The notes: generated by a model from the letters alone, not told the origin. A stretch of 10,137 nt of DNA from Candidatus Geohydrothermomicrobium daggyaiense (GCA_015711695.1 JACVIW010000068.1:1-10137); one strand, 5' to 3'; positions 1 to 6,579 are shown, counted from the first letter of the stretch. Translations and numbers: made by a program.

Positions 1-23
1 AGCAAAATGGTTAGTGAATAATC

Positions 24-99
24 TGGAGCGGGAGACGGGGATCGAACCCGCGACCTAGAGCTTGGAAGGCTCTCGCTCTGCCAACTGAGCTACTCCCGC
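24..99 (-). tRNA. tRNA-Gly, anticodon TCC
   Basis: Decodes GGA glycine codons. Read on the minus strand, the 76 bases fold as a full cloverleaf: acceptor GCGGGAG/CTCCCGC, D-stem GCTC/GAGC, anticodon stem AGAGC/GCTCT with loop CTTCCAA (anticodon TCC), and T-arm GCGGG/CCCGT around TTCGATC. The discriminator is T, as expected for bacterial glycine tRNAs, and CCA is encoded at 26-24. No neighbouring tRNA is visible. The window edge hides anything downstream, including a terminator. Confidence 0.97.
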
Positions 100-130
100 A
101 ATACCGCGCCAGCACTTTTTTCAATAAAAT

Positions 131-160
131 ATTTTAAACACCTGCCGCTTCTATTCTCAA
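131..160 (-). promoter_or_regulatory. sigma70-like promoter for tRNA-Gly
   Basis: On the minus strand, TTGAGA at 160-155 matches the -35 consensus at five of six positions. After an 18-base spacer, TAAAAT at 136-131 matches the -10 consensus at five of six. This would start transcription about 25 bases before the tRNA 5' end at 99, a normal leader for a tRNA precursor. Confidence 0.6.
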
Positions 161-543
161 GACACGCAGGAGACGTTATTTTCAGAAAATTGGCTCTCGC
201 TCAAGATCAGTTCGATTCCATGAGAATTCCGCATTCATGCCTGGATAAAATAAGCACTCATTAAAACTCGGATAATCTGGATGCTTTTATGAATAGAGCA
301 AATGCATTCTGTCTTCTATCCAGTGTCCCCGGGAATTCTCCGCGAGTGGACTGCAGCACGCCTGTAATCTGCGCAGCACAGAGTGGTTTGTGTTATTCTC
401 TTGAGGAGTATTTTGAAAAAGCGAAGTTTGTCAACTCGAGCGTTTTGACTCGCTCGGAACCTGGAAACGTGCAGGTCACCTTCTATCAAGGATGACCGTA
501 GAAGATCCTTATGGGTCACACAAAGACAAAATCCTCTACACGA
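161..543. other. intergenic stretch with no convincing gene
   Basis: About 380 bases lie between the tRNA-Gly promoter and the ribosome binding site of the flavoprotein gene. A 68-codon open frame on the plus strand (289-495) has no ribosome binding site and no recognisable composition. Two short inverted repeats sit in the second half: CGAGCG/CGCTCG (437-442 and 451-456) and AAGGAT/ATCCTT (488-493 and 505-510). Neither is followed by a T tract, so they are not terminators. They could belong to the mRNA leader of the gene at 554. No clear promoter for that gene was found. Confidence 0.4.
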
Positions 544-553
544 AAGGAGAGAA

Positions 554-1270
554 ATGAAAATACTTGCGATAAACGGAAGCCCAAGAGGAGAAAAAGGTTT
601 CACAGACATCGTGGTAACGCGCTTTCTCCTCGGCGCGCACAAAGCTGGCGCAGAAACGGAGAAGCTTTATCCTGCAAAAATGAAAATCGCGGCCTGCATC
701 GGCTGTCTTAAATGCTGGTTCGAAACCCCAGGAATATGCCGCCATAAAGATGATATGGTCGAAATATACAAGCTAATGCAACATGCTGATGTGTTTGTTT
801 TTGCCAGCCCAGTCTATGTAGACAACATGACAAGCCAGATGAAAAAGATGTTTGACCGCCTCATTTCCATAAGCGAGCCCTTTTTTGAGTTTGAAGGAGA
901 CAGGAGTTACCACCCGAAGGTGGTTGATCGGGAGCTGAAAGCTGTCGCCATTTCCACCTGTGGTTTTCCCGAAAGGGAGCACTTCGAGGCACTAAGCCTG
1001 ACGTTTAGGAGGATATGCGCCAATATGAGAGCGCGTCTGCTTGGTGAGTTCTATTTCCCCGCATCATCCATGCTTGTTTCCAGACCACAAAAAGTAGAAC
1101 CTCAGCTTTCTGCGGTCGAAAAAGCAGGCGAGGAACTTGCGCAAACGGGTGAAATTTCTCAGGAGACTATCGCCGCAGCCAACCGCGAGTATGTTGAGGA
1201 CTACAGGGCTTTTTGCGAGGAGATGAACGAGTTTTTTCATAAAGTCAGGAGAAAAAGAGGTCTTGAATAG
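554..1270 (+). CDS. flavodoxin-fold NADPH-dependent FMN reductase / iron-sulfur flavoprotein family
   Basis: A 238-residue cytoplasmic flavoprotein of the flavodoxin-like WrbA/Isf superfamily, expected to bind FMN and pass electrons between a reduced carrier and an unknown acceptor. The FMN phosphate loop is at residues 8-18 (GSPRG..G.TD). A second flavin-contact segment, SPVYVDNMTSQMKKMFDR, is near 85-103. Cysteines 48, 51, 54 and 62 form CX2CX2CX7C, within the compact spacing (CX2CX2CX4-7C) that binds 4Fe-4S in the archaeal iron-sulfur flavoprotein. Many relatives keep this motif without a proven cluster. ATG 554 is supported by AAGGAG at 544-549, four bases upstream. The next gene starts 39 bases downstream on the same strand, so the two are probably co-transcribed. 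The substrate cannot be inferred. Confidence 0.88.
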   Translation: MKILAINGSPRGEKGFTDIVVTRFLLGAHKAGAETEKLYPAKMKIAACIGCLKCWFETPGICRHKDDMVEIYKLMQHADVFVFASPVYVDNMTSQMKKMFDRLISISEPFFEFEGDRSYHPKVVDRELKAVAISTCGFPEREHFEALSLTFRRICANMRARLLGEFYFPASSMLVSRPQKVEPQLSAVEKAGEELAQTGEISQETIAAANREYVEDYRAFCEEMNEFFHKVRRKRGLE

Positions 1271-1309
1271 AATGAAGGCGTGTCCGGAAAGAATCTCTGG
1301 GAGTTAAAA

Positions 1310-2107
1310 ATGGAAGACAGGAAGGTGCGTGTCAGGGATATCGACATCTGCTACAGAACCATAGGCAAAGGTTTTCCGCTTGTCATGATCATGGGTCTAA
1401 CGGCGAACATGGACTGGTGGGACCCTGAGTTTATTAACGCTCTTTCGAAGAAATATCATCTCGTGCTCTTCGATAACAGAGGAGCGGGAAGAACTGAGAC
1501 TCCTCCTGGTGAGTTTTCAATAAAGCAGTTCGCGGATGATACTGCGGGGCTGATGGACGCTTTAGGAATTGAACGCGCACACATTCTAGGGGTTTCAATG
1601 GGAGGAATGATAGCACAAGAACTTGCCCTGAACTATCCCTGGAAAGTCGAAAAGCTCGTTTTATGCGTTACTTTTTGCGGTGGAGATAAAACCGTCTACG
1701 CCTCAAGCGAGGTTCTTCAGAAACTAACCGATCTTTCAGGTACTTTGGAAGAGAGAGTCAGAAGGTTTTTAGCTCTTCTTTTCCCCGAGGAATGGCTCTC
1801 GCAAAATCCCAACTATCTTGTTGAATTCACGAAACGATACATGATAGCACCCACAAGTGATGCAAACGCCGCAAGACAGTTCATGGCAACGACAAAATTT
1901 AATACTTATGATCGCCTTCCCGAGATACAATGCCCGACGCTCGTAGCATGCGGAAGCAAAGATATCCTCATTCCTCCGGAAAACTCGAGGATAATCGCCG
2001 AAAGAATACCCGGGGCAAGGCTTGTCGAGTTCGAAGGCGCGGGTCATGCATTCATAAGCCAGTGCAGAGATAAATTCCTTGAAATCCTCTTTAATTTTCT
2101 GGGATAA
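1310..2107 (+). CDS. alpha/beta-fold hydrolase
   Basis: A 265-residue soluble alpha/beta hydrolase resembling the 3-oxoadipate enol-lactonase/esterase branch. The catalytic triad is visible: Ser96 in the elbow GVSMGG, Asp218 in CGSKDILIP and His246 in EGAGHAF. The oxyanion strand-turn is at 24-37 (LVMIMGL..NMDWW) and the FDNRGAGRT turn is at 54-62. A cap region spans roughly 125-200. The start is placed at ATG 1310 because GGGAG (1299-1303) sits six bases upstream. An in-frame GTG at 1280 would add ten residues but has its only purine-rich stretch too close. It follows the flavoprotein gene by 39 bases and is probably in the same transcript. The substrate is unknown; family membership is secure. 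Confidence 0.9.
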   Translation: MEDRKVRVRDIDICYRTIGKGFPLVMIMGLTANMDWWDPEFINALSKKYHLVLFDNRGAGRTETPPGEFSIKQFADDTAGLMDALGIERAHILGVSMGGMIAQELALNYPWKVEKLVLCVTFCGGDKTVYASSEVLQKLTDLSGTLEERVRRFLALLFPEEWLSQNPNYLVEFTKRYMIAPTSDANAARQFMATTKFNTYDRLPEIQCPTLVACGSKDILIPPENSRIIAERIPGARLVEFEGAGHAFISQCRDKFLEILFNFLG

Positions 2108-2146
2108 AAAAGGATTTGCCTTCGGCTTACAGGAACGCCAGGCAAA
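2106..2146 (-). terminator. intrinsic terminator of the plsC-lipase transcript
   Basis: Read on the minus strand, TTTGCCT (2146-2140) pairs with AGGCAAA (2121-2115). An inner GGC/GCC (2139-2137 and 2126-2124) extends the stem across a two-base bulge. The hairpin is followed by TCC and a run of six T (2111-2106). It lies 41 bases past the lipase stop. Its T tract overlaps the TAA stop of the convergent hydrolase gene. Confidence 0.55.
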
Positions 2147-2147
2147 A

Positions 2148-2162
2148 GGTTTAGTATAAACC
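2148..2162. repeat. perfect short inverted repeat between convergent genes
   Basis: GGTTTA at 2148-2153 and TAAACC at 2157-2162 are separated by three bases, giving a six-pair hairpin on either strand. It lies between the convergent hydrolase and lipase genes, next to the terminator hairpin. It lacks a T tract in either direction, so a terminator role for the plus-strand transcript is only possible. Confidence 0.35.
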
Positions 2163-2186
2163 CATTTAACTTCCCTGTGGTTGCGC

Positions 2187-2864
2187 TTACCTCATTACTG
2201 AGACGCAGCCATCATCGAATTCGTGTGCTCTTTCCTCCGTCACACTCACTGAGCCTTCTCTTATGTCGAATATGCCGTCGAAGAAATCAACTATCCAGCC
2301 GACCGCTTTATTCGAAAAGACAAGGCCCCAGTGGCCAAGTGGCCAATTCACAACCTTGTTATAACCACAGGTGAGAATTGCAGATTCTTTCGGCACTACT
2401 ATCTCATCAAACCTACTTATGATAGAAAGGCACTTTATATTACGGCATCTTGCCGGGTCGCTATTTAAATCCCTCATGAAATCGCTGTTTGGGAGTAGCT
2501 GTCGACCTGCCTTGGTGAATATGCCGAGCGCCGCAAGATAAACGCCTTTGTGAGGAGTCCCGAGATAAACCGCCCGGTGAACATGCTTCCATCCGCCGAG
2601 TTTCTGCAGATAATACCTGGTTATTATTCCTCCAAGGCTGTGTCCGACCACGTTGACTTTGTCAGCATCAAATTTTGAAAGAACCCTCTGGACTTCAACC
2701 GCAAGAACCGCCGAAGATCTGGGAATATCGCCTAACTGGAGGTGCGGCAACCTTGCCTCGTGAACATCGAAGCCCTCTATTTCAAGCCTGCTCCTGAAAT
2801 AAAGTCCATGGAGCGGAGGCGCGCCGTAGCCTGGTACATAAATAATAGGGTAACGCCTGAGCAA
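2187..2864 (-). CDS. lipase/esterase-like alpha/beta hydrolase, start uncertain
   Basis: A 225-residue (minimum) hydrolase of the triacylglycerol lipase/esterase type. From TTG 2864 the features are: oxyanion segment IIYVPGYG (7-14), nucleophile Ser76 in GHSLGG, the GTPHKG signature (102-107) common in bacterial lipases, likely catalytic Asp153 in FDEIVVP and likely His178 in PLGHWGL. No signal peptide or membrane segment is seen. TTG 2864 is the first standard start codon in the frame but has no Shine-Dalgarno sequence. The frame stays open upstream to a TGA at 3020-3018, adding about 50 plausible codons (see the separate entry), so the real product may be about 274 residues. It follows plsC on the same strand, which suggests a lipid-related role, but the substrate is unknown. 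Confidence 0.82.
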   Translation of the reverse strand: MLRRYPIIYVPGYGAPPLHGLYFRSRLEIEGFDVHEARLPHLQLGDIPRSSAVLAVEVQRVLSKFDADKVNVVGHSLGGIITRYYLQKLGGWKHVHRAVYLGTPHKGVYLAALGIFTKAGRQLLPNSDFMRDLNSDPARCRNIKCLSIISRFDEIVVPKESAILTCGYNKVVNWPLGHWGLVFSNKAVGWIVDFFDGIFDIREGSVSVTEERAHEFDDGCVSVMR

Positions 2865-3028
2865 AGCTTTCTGGCGCGCTTTCCAGGAAAGACTTGCCTC
2901 ATCGTCAGCAAAACGCCCTGGGCTTTTACCGTTGCCATTACCGCCGCTATTTGCGATTTTCTTGTCTATTTTGTGTACTTCATATTTTCTACCGATATTC
3001 TTAACGTTTATACCCGCTCACTCCTTTT
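2865..3028 (-). other. in-frame 5' extension of the lipase gene without a canonical start
   Basis: Upstream of TTG 2864 the same frame reads 49 codons with no stop, back to ATA at 3011-3009, in protein-like composition (for example VKNIGRKYEVHKIDKK). A strong site, AAAAGGAG, lies at 3028-3021, nine bases before this ATA, but no in-frame ATG, GTG, TTG or CTG occurs before 2864. A GTG at 3021-3019 is in another frame and stops after six codons. Removing one G from the GGG at 3015-3013 would join that GTG to the lipase frame. Possible explanations are an AUA start, a sequence error, or a real frameshift or start-codon mutation. Confidence 0.5.
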
Positions 3029-3054
3029 CTAAATTACTTTAAATATCCCGGCTA

Positions 3055-3816
3055 CTATACCGGGTCTCTCGCGAAATCAAACGCTTTCTCACCGGTGAGA
3101 AAGCGTTCAAGATCCTCACCGTTATATAATTTTATAACGATTCTTCTTATCCTTCCGGCTATGCGATCTATCAACGCCTTTGTGGGCTGCTCATCGAAAT
3201 ACGGGGAAAGGTCAACCGGACGCCCGATCCTGCAGGTTATGCCCTTATAAGTTATAAACCTGATGCCTTGATCTGCATGAGGAAGTTTTACGTAGGACTT
3301 AACCAAGAAGCCAGGAATTTTTGGCAATTCCTTTTCCTCCTCAGCAACGACTGCGCACGGGATCACCGGCACCCGCTCTTCAAGCGCAAGTTTCACAAAA
3401 CCAGTTTTAAAGGCCGCGATCCTGGTCACCCTGTGAGGATTGAAGAAAGACTGGACTCCCTCCGGAAAAATTCCCACGAGTTCCCCTTTTCTCAAAAGCT
3501 CCTTCGCCTTAGAGATATTCTTATCGCTCTCTTCCCCACCGTATATGGAAAGGGGAAAAGCGCCCGCCCAGGAGTAGAGTTGCTTAACAATCGGCATCTT
3601 AAAGGAGTAAGCCGCCGCAGCGAAATTTATGAATCTGTCAATCGAATAACCAACCACCAGGGGGTCAAGAAGAGAGCGGTGGTTGCAGACAACAAGAGCC
3701 GCGCCTTCCTCAGGGACATTATCCTTACCTTCCGCTTTTATTCCATAATGCCATTCTATAAGAGGACCAACTGCAAGTCTTGCGAATTCATAAAAAAGCA
3801 TATTATTGATTTCCAT
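3055..3816 (-). CDS. plsC: 1-acyl-sn-glycerol-3-phosphate acyltransferase-like protein
   Basis: A 253-residue acyltransferase of the PlsC family, which transfers an acyl chain to lysophosphatidic acid to give phosphatidic acid at the cytoplasmic membrane face. The catalytic block NHRSLLD has His46 and Asp51 in the required NHx4D spacing. The acceptor-phosphate motif is FPEG at 117-120, followed by VQS where TRS is usual. A third conserved segment, VPVIPCAVV, follows near residue 145. No clear membrane span is seen, as in many short members that bind the membrane peripherally. ATG 3816 is chosen because GGAGG at 3827-3823 is six bases upstream; a TTG at 3840 would precede that site. It starts 43 bases after tRNA-Pro with no terminator between, and the lipase frame follows downstream. 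The exact acyl acceptor is not proven. Confidence 0.88.
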   Translation of the reverse strand: MEINNMLFYEFARLAVGPLIEWHYGIKAEGKDNVPEEGAALVVCNHRSLLDPLVVGYSIDRFINFAAAAYSFKMPIVKQLYSWAGAFPLSIYGGEESDKNISKAKELLRKGELVGIFPEGVQSFFNPHRVTRIAAFKTGFVKLALEERVPVIPCAVVAEEEKELPKIPGFLVKSYVKLPHADQGIRFITYKGITCRIGRPVDLSPYFDEQPTKALIDRIAGRIRRIVIKLYNGEDLERFLTGEKAFDFARDPV

Positions 3817-3859
3817 CCCCAACCTCCGGTACCGTTTCAAACAAGCTTATAATTCGACC

Positions 3860-3937
3860 TGGTCGGGGTGGGCGGATTCGAACCGCCGACCTCGTGCTCC
3901 CAAAGCACGCGCGCTGACCTGACTGCGCTACACCCCG
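3860..3937 (-). tRNA. tRNA-Pro, anticodon TGG
   Basis: Decodes CCA (and probably other CCN) proline codons. On the minus strand the 78 bases form acceptor CGGGGTG/CACCCCG, D-stem GCGC/GCGC with a ten-base loop, anticodon stem CGTGC/GCACG with loop TTTGGGA (anticodon TGG), and T-arm GGCGG/CCGCC around TTCGAAT. The discriminator is A and the CCA is encoded at 3862-3860. No terminator separates it from plsC, so read-through into plsC is possible. Confidence 0.97.
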
Positions 3938-3973
3938 ACGGAGGAAAAACGGCTCAAATGTCCGCGTAAGAAC

Positions 3974-4002
3974 ATTTTAGCAAGATTGAGGGATTTTAAT
4001 AA
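3974..4002 (-). promoter_or_regulatory. candidate promoter for tRNA-Pro (and plsC)
   Basis: Minus-strand TAAAAT at 3979-3974 matches the -10 consensus at five of six positions. TTATTA at 4002-3997, 17 bases away, matches the -35 at only three of six. The site would start transcription some 30 bases before the tRNA. An imperfect inverted repeat, GAGGGATT/AATCCTC (3988-3995 and 4001-4007), overlaps the -35 element. Confidence 0.35.
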
Positions 4003-4158
4003 TCCTCTCCAGAAAAAGGAAATCGCGCACGAGTGATAGGGTTTGAAGCTAGTCCACTGGTTCTGGCCAAAAAAGGCAACTCGACAGGCGATGACAAGAA
4101 AACAAAATGTAAATTTTAAGGAGATATGACTTTCTAAGAGCATATCCGCCCTTTGAAT

Positions 4159-4174
4159 TCAGAGCGAACTCTGA
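4159..4174. repeat. short perfect hairpin in the gene-free stretch 3940-4237
   Basis: TCAGAG (4159-4164) and CTCTGA (4169-4174) enclose four bases; on the minus strand the loop reads TTCG. It lies about 65 bases past the stop of the PEGA-like gene. There is no T tract after it on the minus strand, so it is a weak terminator candidate at best. Apart from it and the tRNA-Pro promoter candidate, nothing else supportable was seen between 3940 and 4237. Confidence 0.3.
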
Positions 4175-4237
4175 TAGAAAGAAGGAAAATCTTTTTTAAA
4201 TACTTCTGTTTGCGTGTTTAATCAGTGTGCTTGTAAT

Positions 4238-5830
4238 TCAATCCTTAACCTTTTCGACCACCACCCACCTGTCCCCTCGCTTCCTTAGCGTATAAATCCA
4301 TTTTTCTTTTACGTCCGAAAGAGCCGAAACGGCTCTGTCTAAAGCGTCGTAGTATATATAATCCCAGTTTTCCACGGTCGTCACTGTTGCCACGTTCTCA
4401 GATAGAGCCTTAATATCGACATACTTACGGCTTTTCAAAGCTGAACCTTTTCTCTGGGAACTTCCTGCGAGCCCGAGAAACTCCTCGGTAATTTCCCTAA
4501 GAGCTTCTCCTTCAGCAACTGCAACAGCGTTTTCCAGATTCATTTGACTAAGAGCGAGCGCTCTTTTACTAAAAAACTCCTCGAGAGACTTTTTTAATTC
4601 GCTTACCCTCTCGTTTGAGGGTTTGAGCTTTATCTCAATGCGACCTGGAGCCAAAAACTCTTTTACGACCGTCTTCATGCCTGGCATCTCAACTCTGACC
4701 ACGTGATATCCCTCCGGCAAATAATTAATTTGAAGGCACGGACGTTTCCTCATCAAGCCTGACCTGAGGCTTTTGTTATCCCCTCCCCCGAAGATCCAGT
4801 ATATGCCAAGAGCAGTACTAGCGACCTCAGACCAGAGTTCTTTCCCTGAACTTGCTACCCTGTCCACGGAGTTCAGGATTTCCGACCATGTGACGCCCGC
4901 AACGCCAAGTTTGTTCAGAGTCCTTTCAGCATTTTCGGCAATGCCGCTGAAGGTGCGCAGGATATATTTGGCTTCACCAAGAAGCCACTGAAACGTCTTC
5001 ATTAACTTCTTCGCATAATCCACTACTTCGTCGAGGTCCTGAGGAAAATTGCTAAGGCTCAATGCCTCTTTAAATAGCTCCTCTTCCTTTGCCCTCCCCG
5101 CATAGATTCCATCTACATAGACTCTCGCCCCGATAGGGCTTGCCAGTATCTTCACCGGGTCAGACGAAAGACGGACCTTATATTTTTTAACCGGCCAGAT
5201 ACCTCCCGCGTTAACAACGGTCAGGTTAATGTCATGCCTCTCCTCCTCGAAAACCAGAGTCGCTGTATAGCGTGGCTCTCCAGTATCCTCCTCTATAATG
5301 AGGCGCCCGAAAATCCTGTTTTCCGACCGCCTCGGTCTCACCCTGAAATCCCTGAGAGCCCCTAGCTTATCCCTTTGCAATTTCTGCCACTTTTCGAAAT
5401 ATTCATAAGTACCGAATTTTCCTTCATTTTTAACAACCAGCTTGTATGCCGACGGAAAGTCGCCACTTTTAAGGTATTCAAGATACCGGCGGACGCATCT
5501 TTCAGGGCTGAAGAGTGAAGCAAGAACAACGAGAGTGACGACAATGACAAGTACAGCGAGAAATGCCACCGGCACGCTAATCTTGATGACTTTAGGAATT
5601 CGGGATATCTTTTTCCCTGCTTCAAGCGCCCATGGTTCGAACCTCTCTTTTGCGCTGGCTATCCCTTTCCCGCGCTTTTGCGACGCTTTCCCTTCCTTTG
5701 AGTCGAAAACCCCAGCGGGCGGAGCATCAATCAAGCTCGCCCCGCAGGAAACGCAGAAACGAGCGTCGCTTTCAAAATCAGTTCCGCATTCGGGACATTT
5801 TTTTTCGCCATTGCCCTCATCATTTTTCAT
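4238..5830 (-). CDS. zinc-ribbon, single-span membrane protein with a split PEGA-like domain
   Basis: A 530-residue protein of unknown function. An N-terminal zinc ribbon has Cys12, 15, 26 and 29 (CX2C-X10-CX2C). A charged linker follows, then one hydrophobic span at about 82-107, so the ribbon is probably cytoplasmic and the rest extracytoplasmic. Residues 109-222 look like a small alpha+beta module, perhaps NTF2-like. The segment 225-245 (PVKILASPIGARVYVDGIYAG) reads as the first half of a PEGA beta domain. The second half resumes near 368-403 (LPEGYHVVRVEMPG), with about 120 largely helical residues between. Residues 405-530 resemble the IMS/ARC6-like or NTF2-like C-terminal domains of similar zinc-ribbon proteins. 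ATG 5830 has GGAGGAG at 5844-5838. The adjacent upstream gene carries the same type of ribbon. Domain names are by inspection only. Confidence 0.8.
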   Translation of the reverse strand: MKNDEGNGEKKCPECGTDFESDARFCVSCGASLIDAPPAGVFDSKEGKASQKRGKGIASAKERFEPWALEAGKKISRIPKVIKISVPVAFLAVLVIVVTLVVLASLFSPERCVRRYLEYLKSGDFPSAYKLVVKNEGKFGTYEYFEKWQKLQRDKLGALRDFRVRPRRSENRIFGRLIIEEDTGEPRYTATLVFEEERHDINLTVVNAGGIWPVKKYKVRLSSDPVKILASPIGARVYVDGIYAGRAKEEELFKEALSLSNFPQDLDEVVDYAKKLMKTFQWLLGEAKYILRTFSGIAENAERTLNKLGVAGVTWSEILNSVDRVASSGKELWSEVASTALGIYWIFGGGDNKSLRSGLMRKRPCLQINYLPEGYHVVRVEMPGMKTVVKEFLAPGRIEIKLKPSNERVSELKKSLEEFFSKRALALSQMNLENAVAVAEGEALREITEEFLGLAGSSQRKGSALKSRKYVDIKALSENVATVTTVENWDYIYYDALDRAVSALSDVKEKWIYTLRKRGDRWVVVEKVKD

Positions 5831-5872
5831 CTCGTCTCTCCTCCAGACAGACGAACGTCAACACAGCGGTCG

Positions 5873-5905
5873 ATGCCTGGCATCGTTTTGCCAGGCATTT
5901 TTTTT
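5873..5905 (+). terminator. intrinsic terminator on the plus strand between minus-strand genes
   Basis: ATGCCTGGCA (5873-5882) and TGCCAGGCAT (5889-5898) form a perfect ten-pair stem with a six-base loop, followed directly by seven T (5899-5905). This is a textbook terminator for rightward transcription, yet both flanking genes run leftward. The T tract overlaps the TAA stop of the four-helix membrane gene. For leftward transcripts the hairpin remains but lacks a trailing T tract, so it should not stop them efficiently. Confidence 0.75.
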
Positions 5906-6539
5906 ACTCATCGCCGCATGGGCCTTCACTGATTTCCTTACCCCTGTCATAAGTGGTTATGATTATGCCTAGAATAAAACCCGCCAGCAGGAACACGACT
6001 ACGAGCTGCCCACCAGAGACATTAACCTCAAGCACTCTCACGTTCTTCACAAGCGAACCGATAAGTCTGCTCAACGAGAATATGACCAACCAGATGGTGA
6101 ACATCATGCCTGCAAAGAATGTGCAAACGTGCGTCTCAATTACCCTTCTTCTGGTGCCAATCCCGGCAATCATCATGAGTGATACAAGAAGTGGCAGTAT
6201 GGATATATAAAGAAGCATTCTCGGTATTACCAGACCCCAACCCGAATAAGTATTCGACACGATCTGGAGTCCAAGTATATCGAGCTTGAGATAAGCCCAC
6301 GGCACAAAAACCATCGCCATCATGAGTACAATAAAGAGAGCCATAAGGATGGGACCTTTTCTTTTCCACAAGACCGTTAGGAAACGCGCTGACGCAAGAC
6401 TTTCTCCGGGGCTTTCTACAGCCGGATGGGACTCTGACTCACCGGCATCCTCATACGAAGCGCCTTTAAGAAGCGCTCCACAGATTTTGCAATAGCGAGC
6501 TTCGGGCACGTTATCCGTGCCGCATGATCCGCAACGCAT
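5904..6539 (-). CDS. zinc-ribbon, four-helix membrane protein
   Basis: A 211-residue integral membrane protein of unknown function. Cys3, 6, 17 and 20 form a zinc ribbon (CX2C-X10-CX2C) with the same spacing as in the downstream neighbour. A polar linker (25-60) leads to four hydrophobic spans at roughly 63-80, 106-127, 138-156 and 178-196. The loop after the first span holds an SGWG motif. The tail is short and charged. ATG 6539 is preferred because ribbon proteins usually begin just before the first CxxC; an in-frame TTG at 6572 would add eleven residues but has no ribosome binding site. The site before ATG 6539 is itself weak (GGTGAG, almost adjacent). The next gene downstream is the PEGA-like protein, 73 bases away, so a joint membrane role is likely but unproven. 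Confidence 0.75.
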   Translation of the reverse strand: MRCGSCGTDNVPEARYCKICGALLKGASYEDAGESESHPAVESPGESLASARFLTVLWKRKGPILMALFIVLMMAMVFVPWAYLKLDILGLQIVSNTYSGWGLVIPRMLLYISILPLLVSLMMIAGIGTRRRVIETHVCTFFAGMMFTIWLVIFSLSRLIGSLVKNVRVLEVNVSGGQLVVVFLLAGFILGIIITTYDRGKEISEGPCGDE

Positions 6540-6579
6540 TCTCACCGACCCCCATCGATAAAAATCAGTCAAACAAAAC

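Noticed and set aside
24..99. tRNA-Gly as an attachment site for an integrated element
   Set aside because: No integrase, no repeated tRNA 3' end and no mobile-element gene are present in the window.
289..495. 68-codon plus-strand open frame
   Set aside because: No ribosome binding site, no recognisable composition and no neighbour-like codon use. A chance frame is more likely.
316..642. 108-codon minus-strand open frame
   Set aside because: It runs antisense across the start of the flavoprotein gene, which has a clear binding site and family motifs.
1280..1309. GTG start for the alpha/beta hydrolase
   Set aside because: The AAGG before it is too close, while ATG 1310 has GGGAG at six bases and begins at the usual family position.
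2742..3032. 96-codon plus-strand open frame with a hydrophobic middle
   Set aside because: It lies antisense to the lipase N-terminal region and its extension and has no ribosome binding site. The hydrophobic stretch is the complement of a Lys/Asn-rich coding segment.
3268..3852. 194-codon plus-strand open frame
   Set aside because: A shadow of plsC, whose catalytic motifs on the other strand are unmistakable.
4677..4688. ATGCCTGGCATC repeated at 5873-5884
   Set aside because: The copy at 4677-4688 lies inside coding sequence (EMPGMK segment) without flanking similarity. This looks like coincidence rather than a dispersed repeat.
5442..5972. 176-codon plus-strand open frame that could feed the plus-strand terminator
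   Set aside because: It is antisense to the zinc-ribbon/PEGA-like gene, runs through the terminator hairpin and has no motifs or binding site. It does not explain the terminator.
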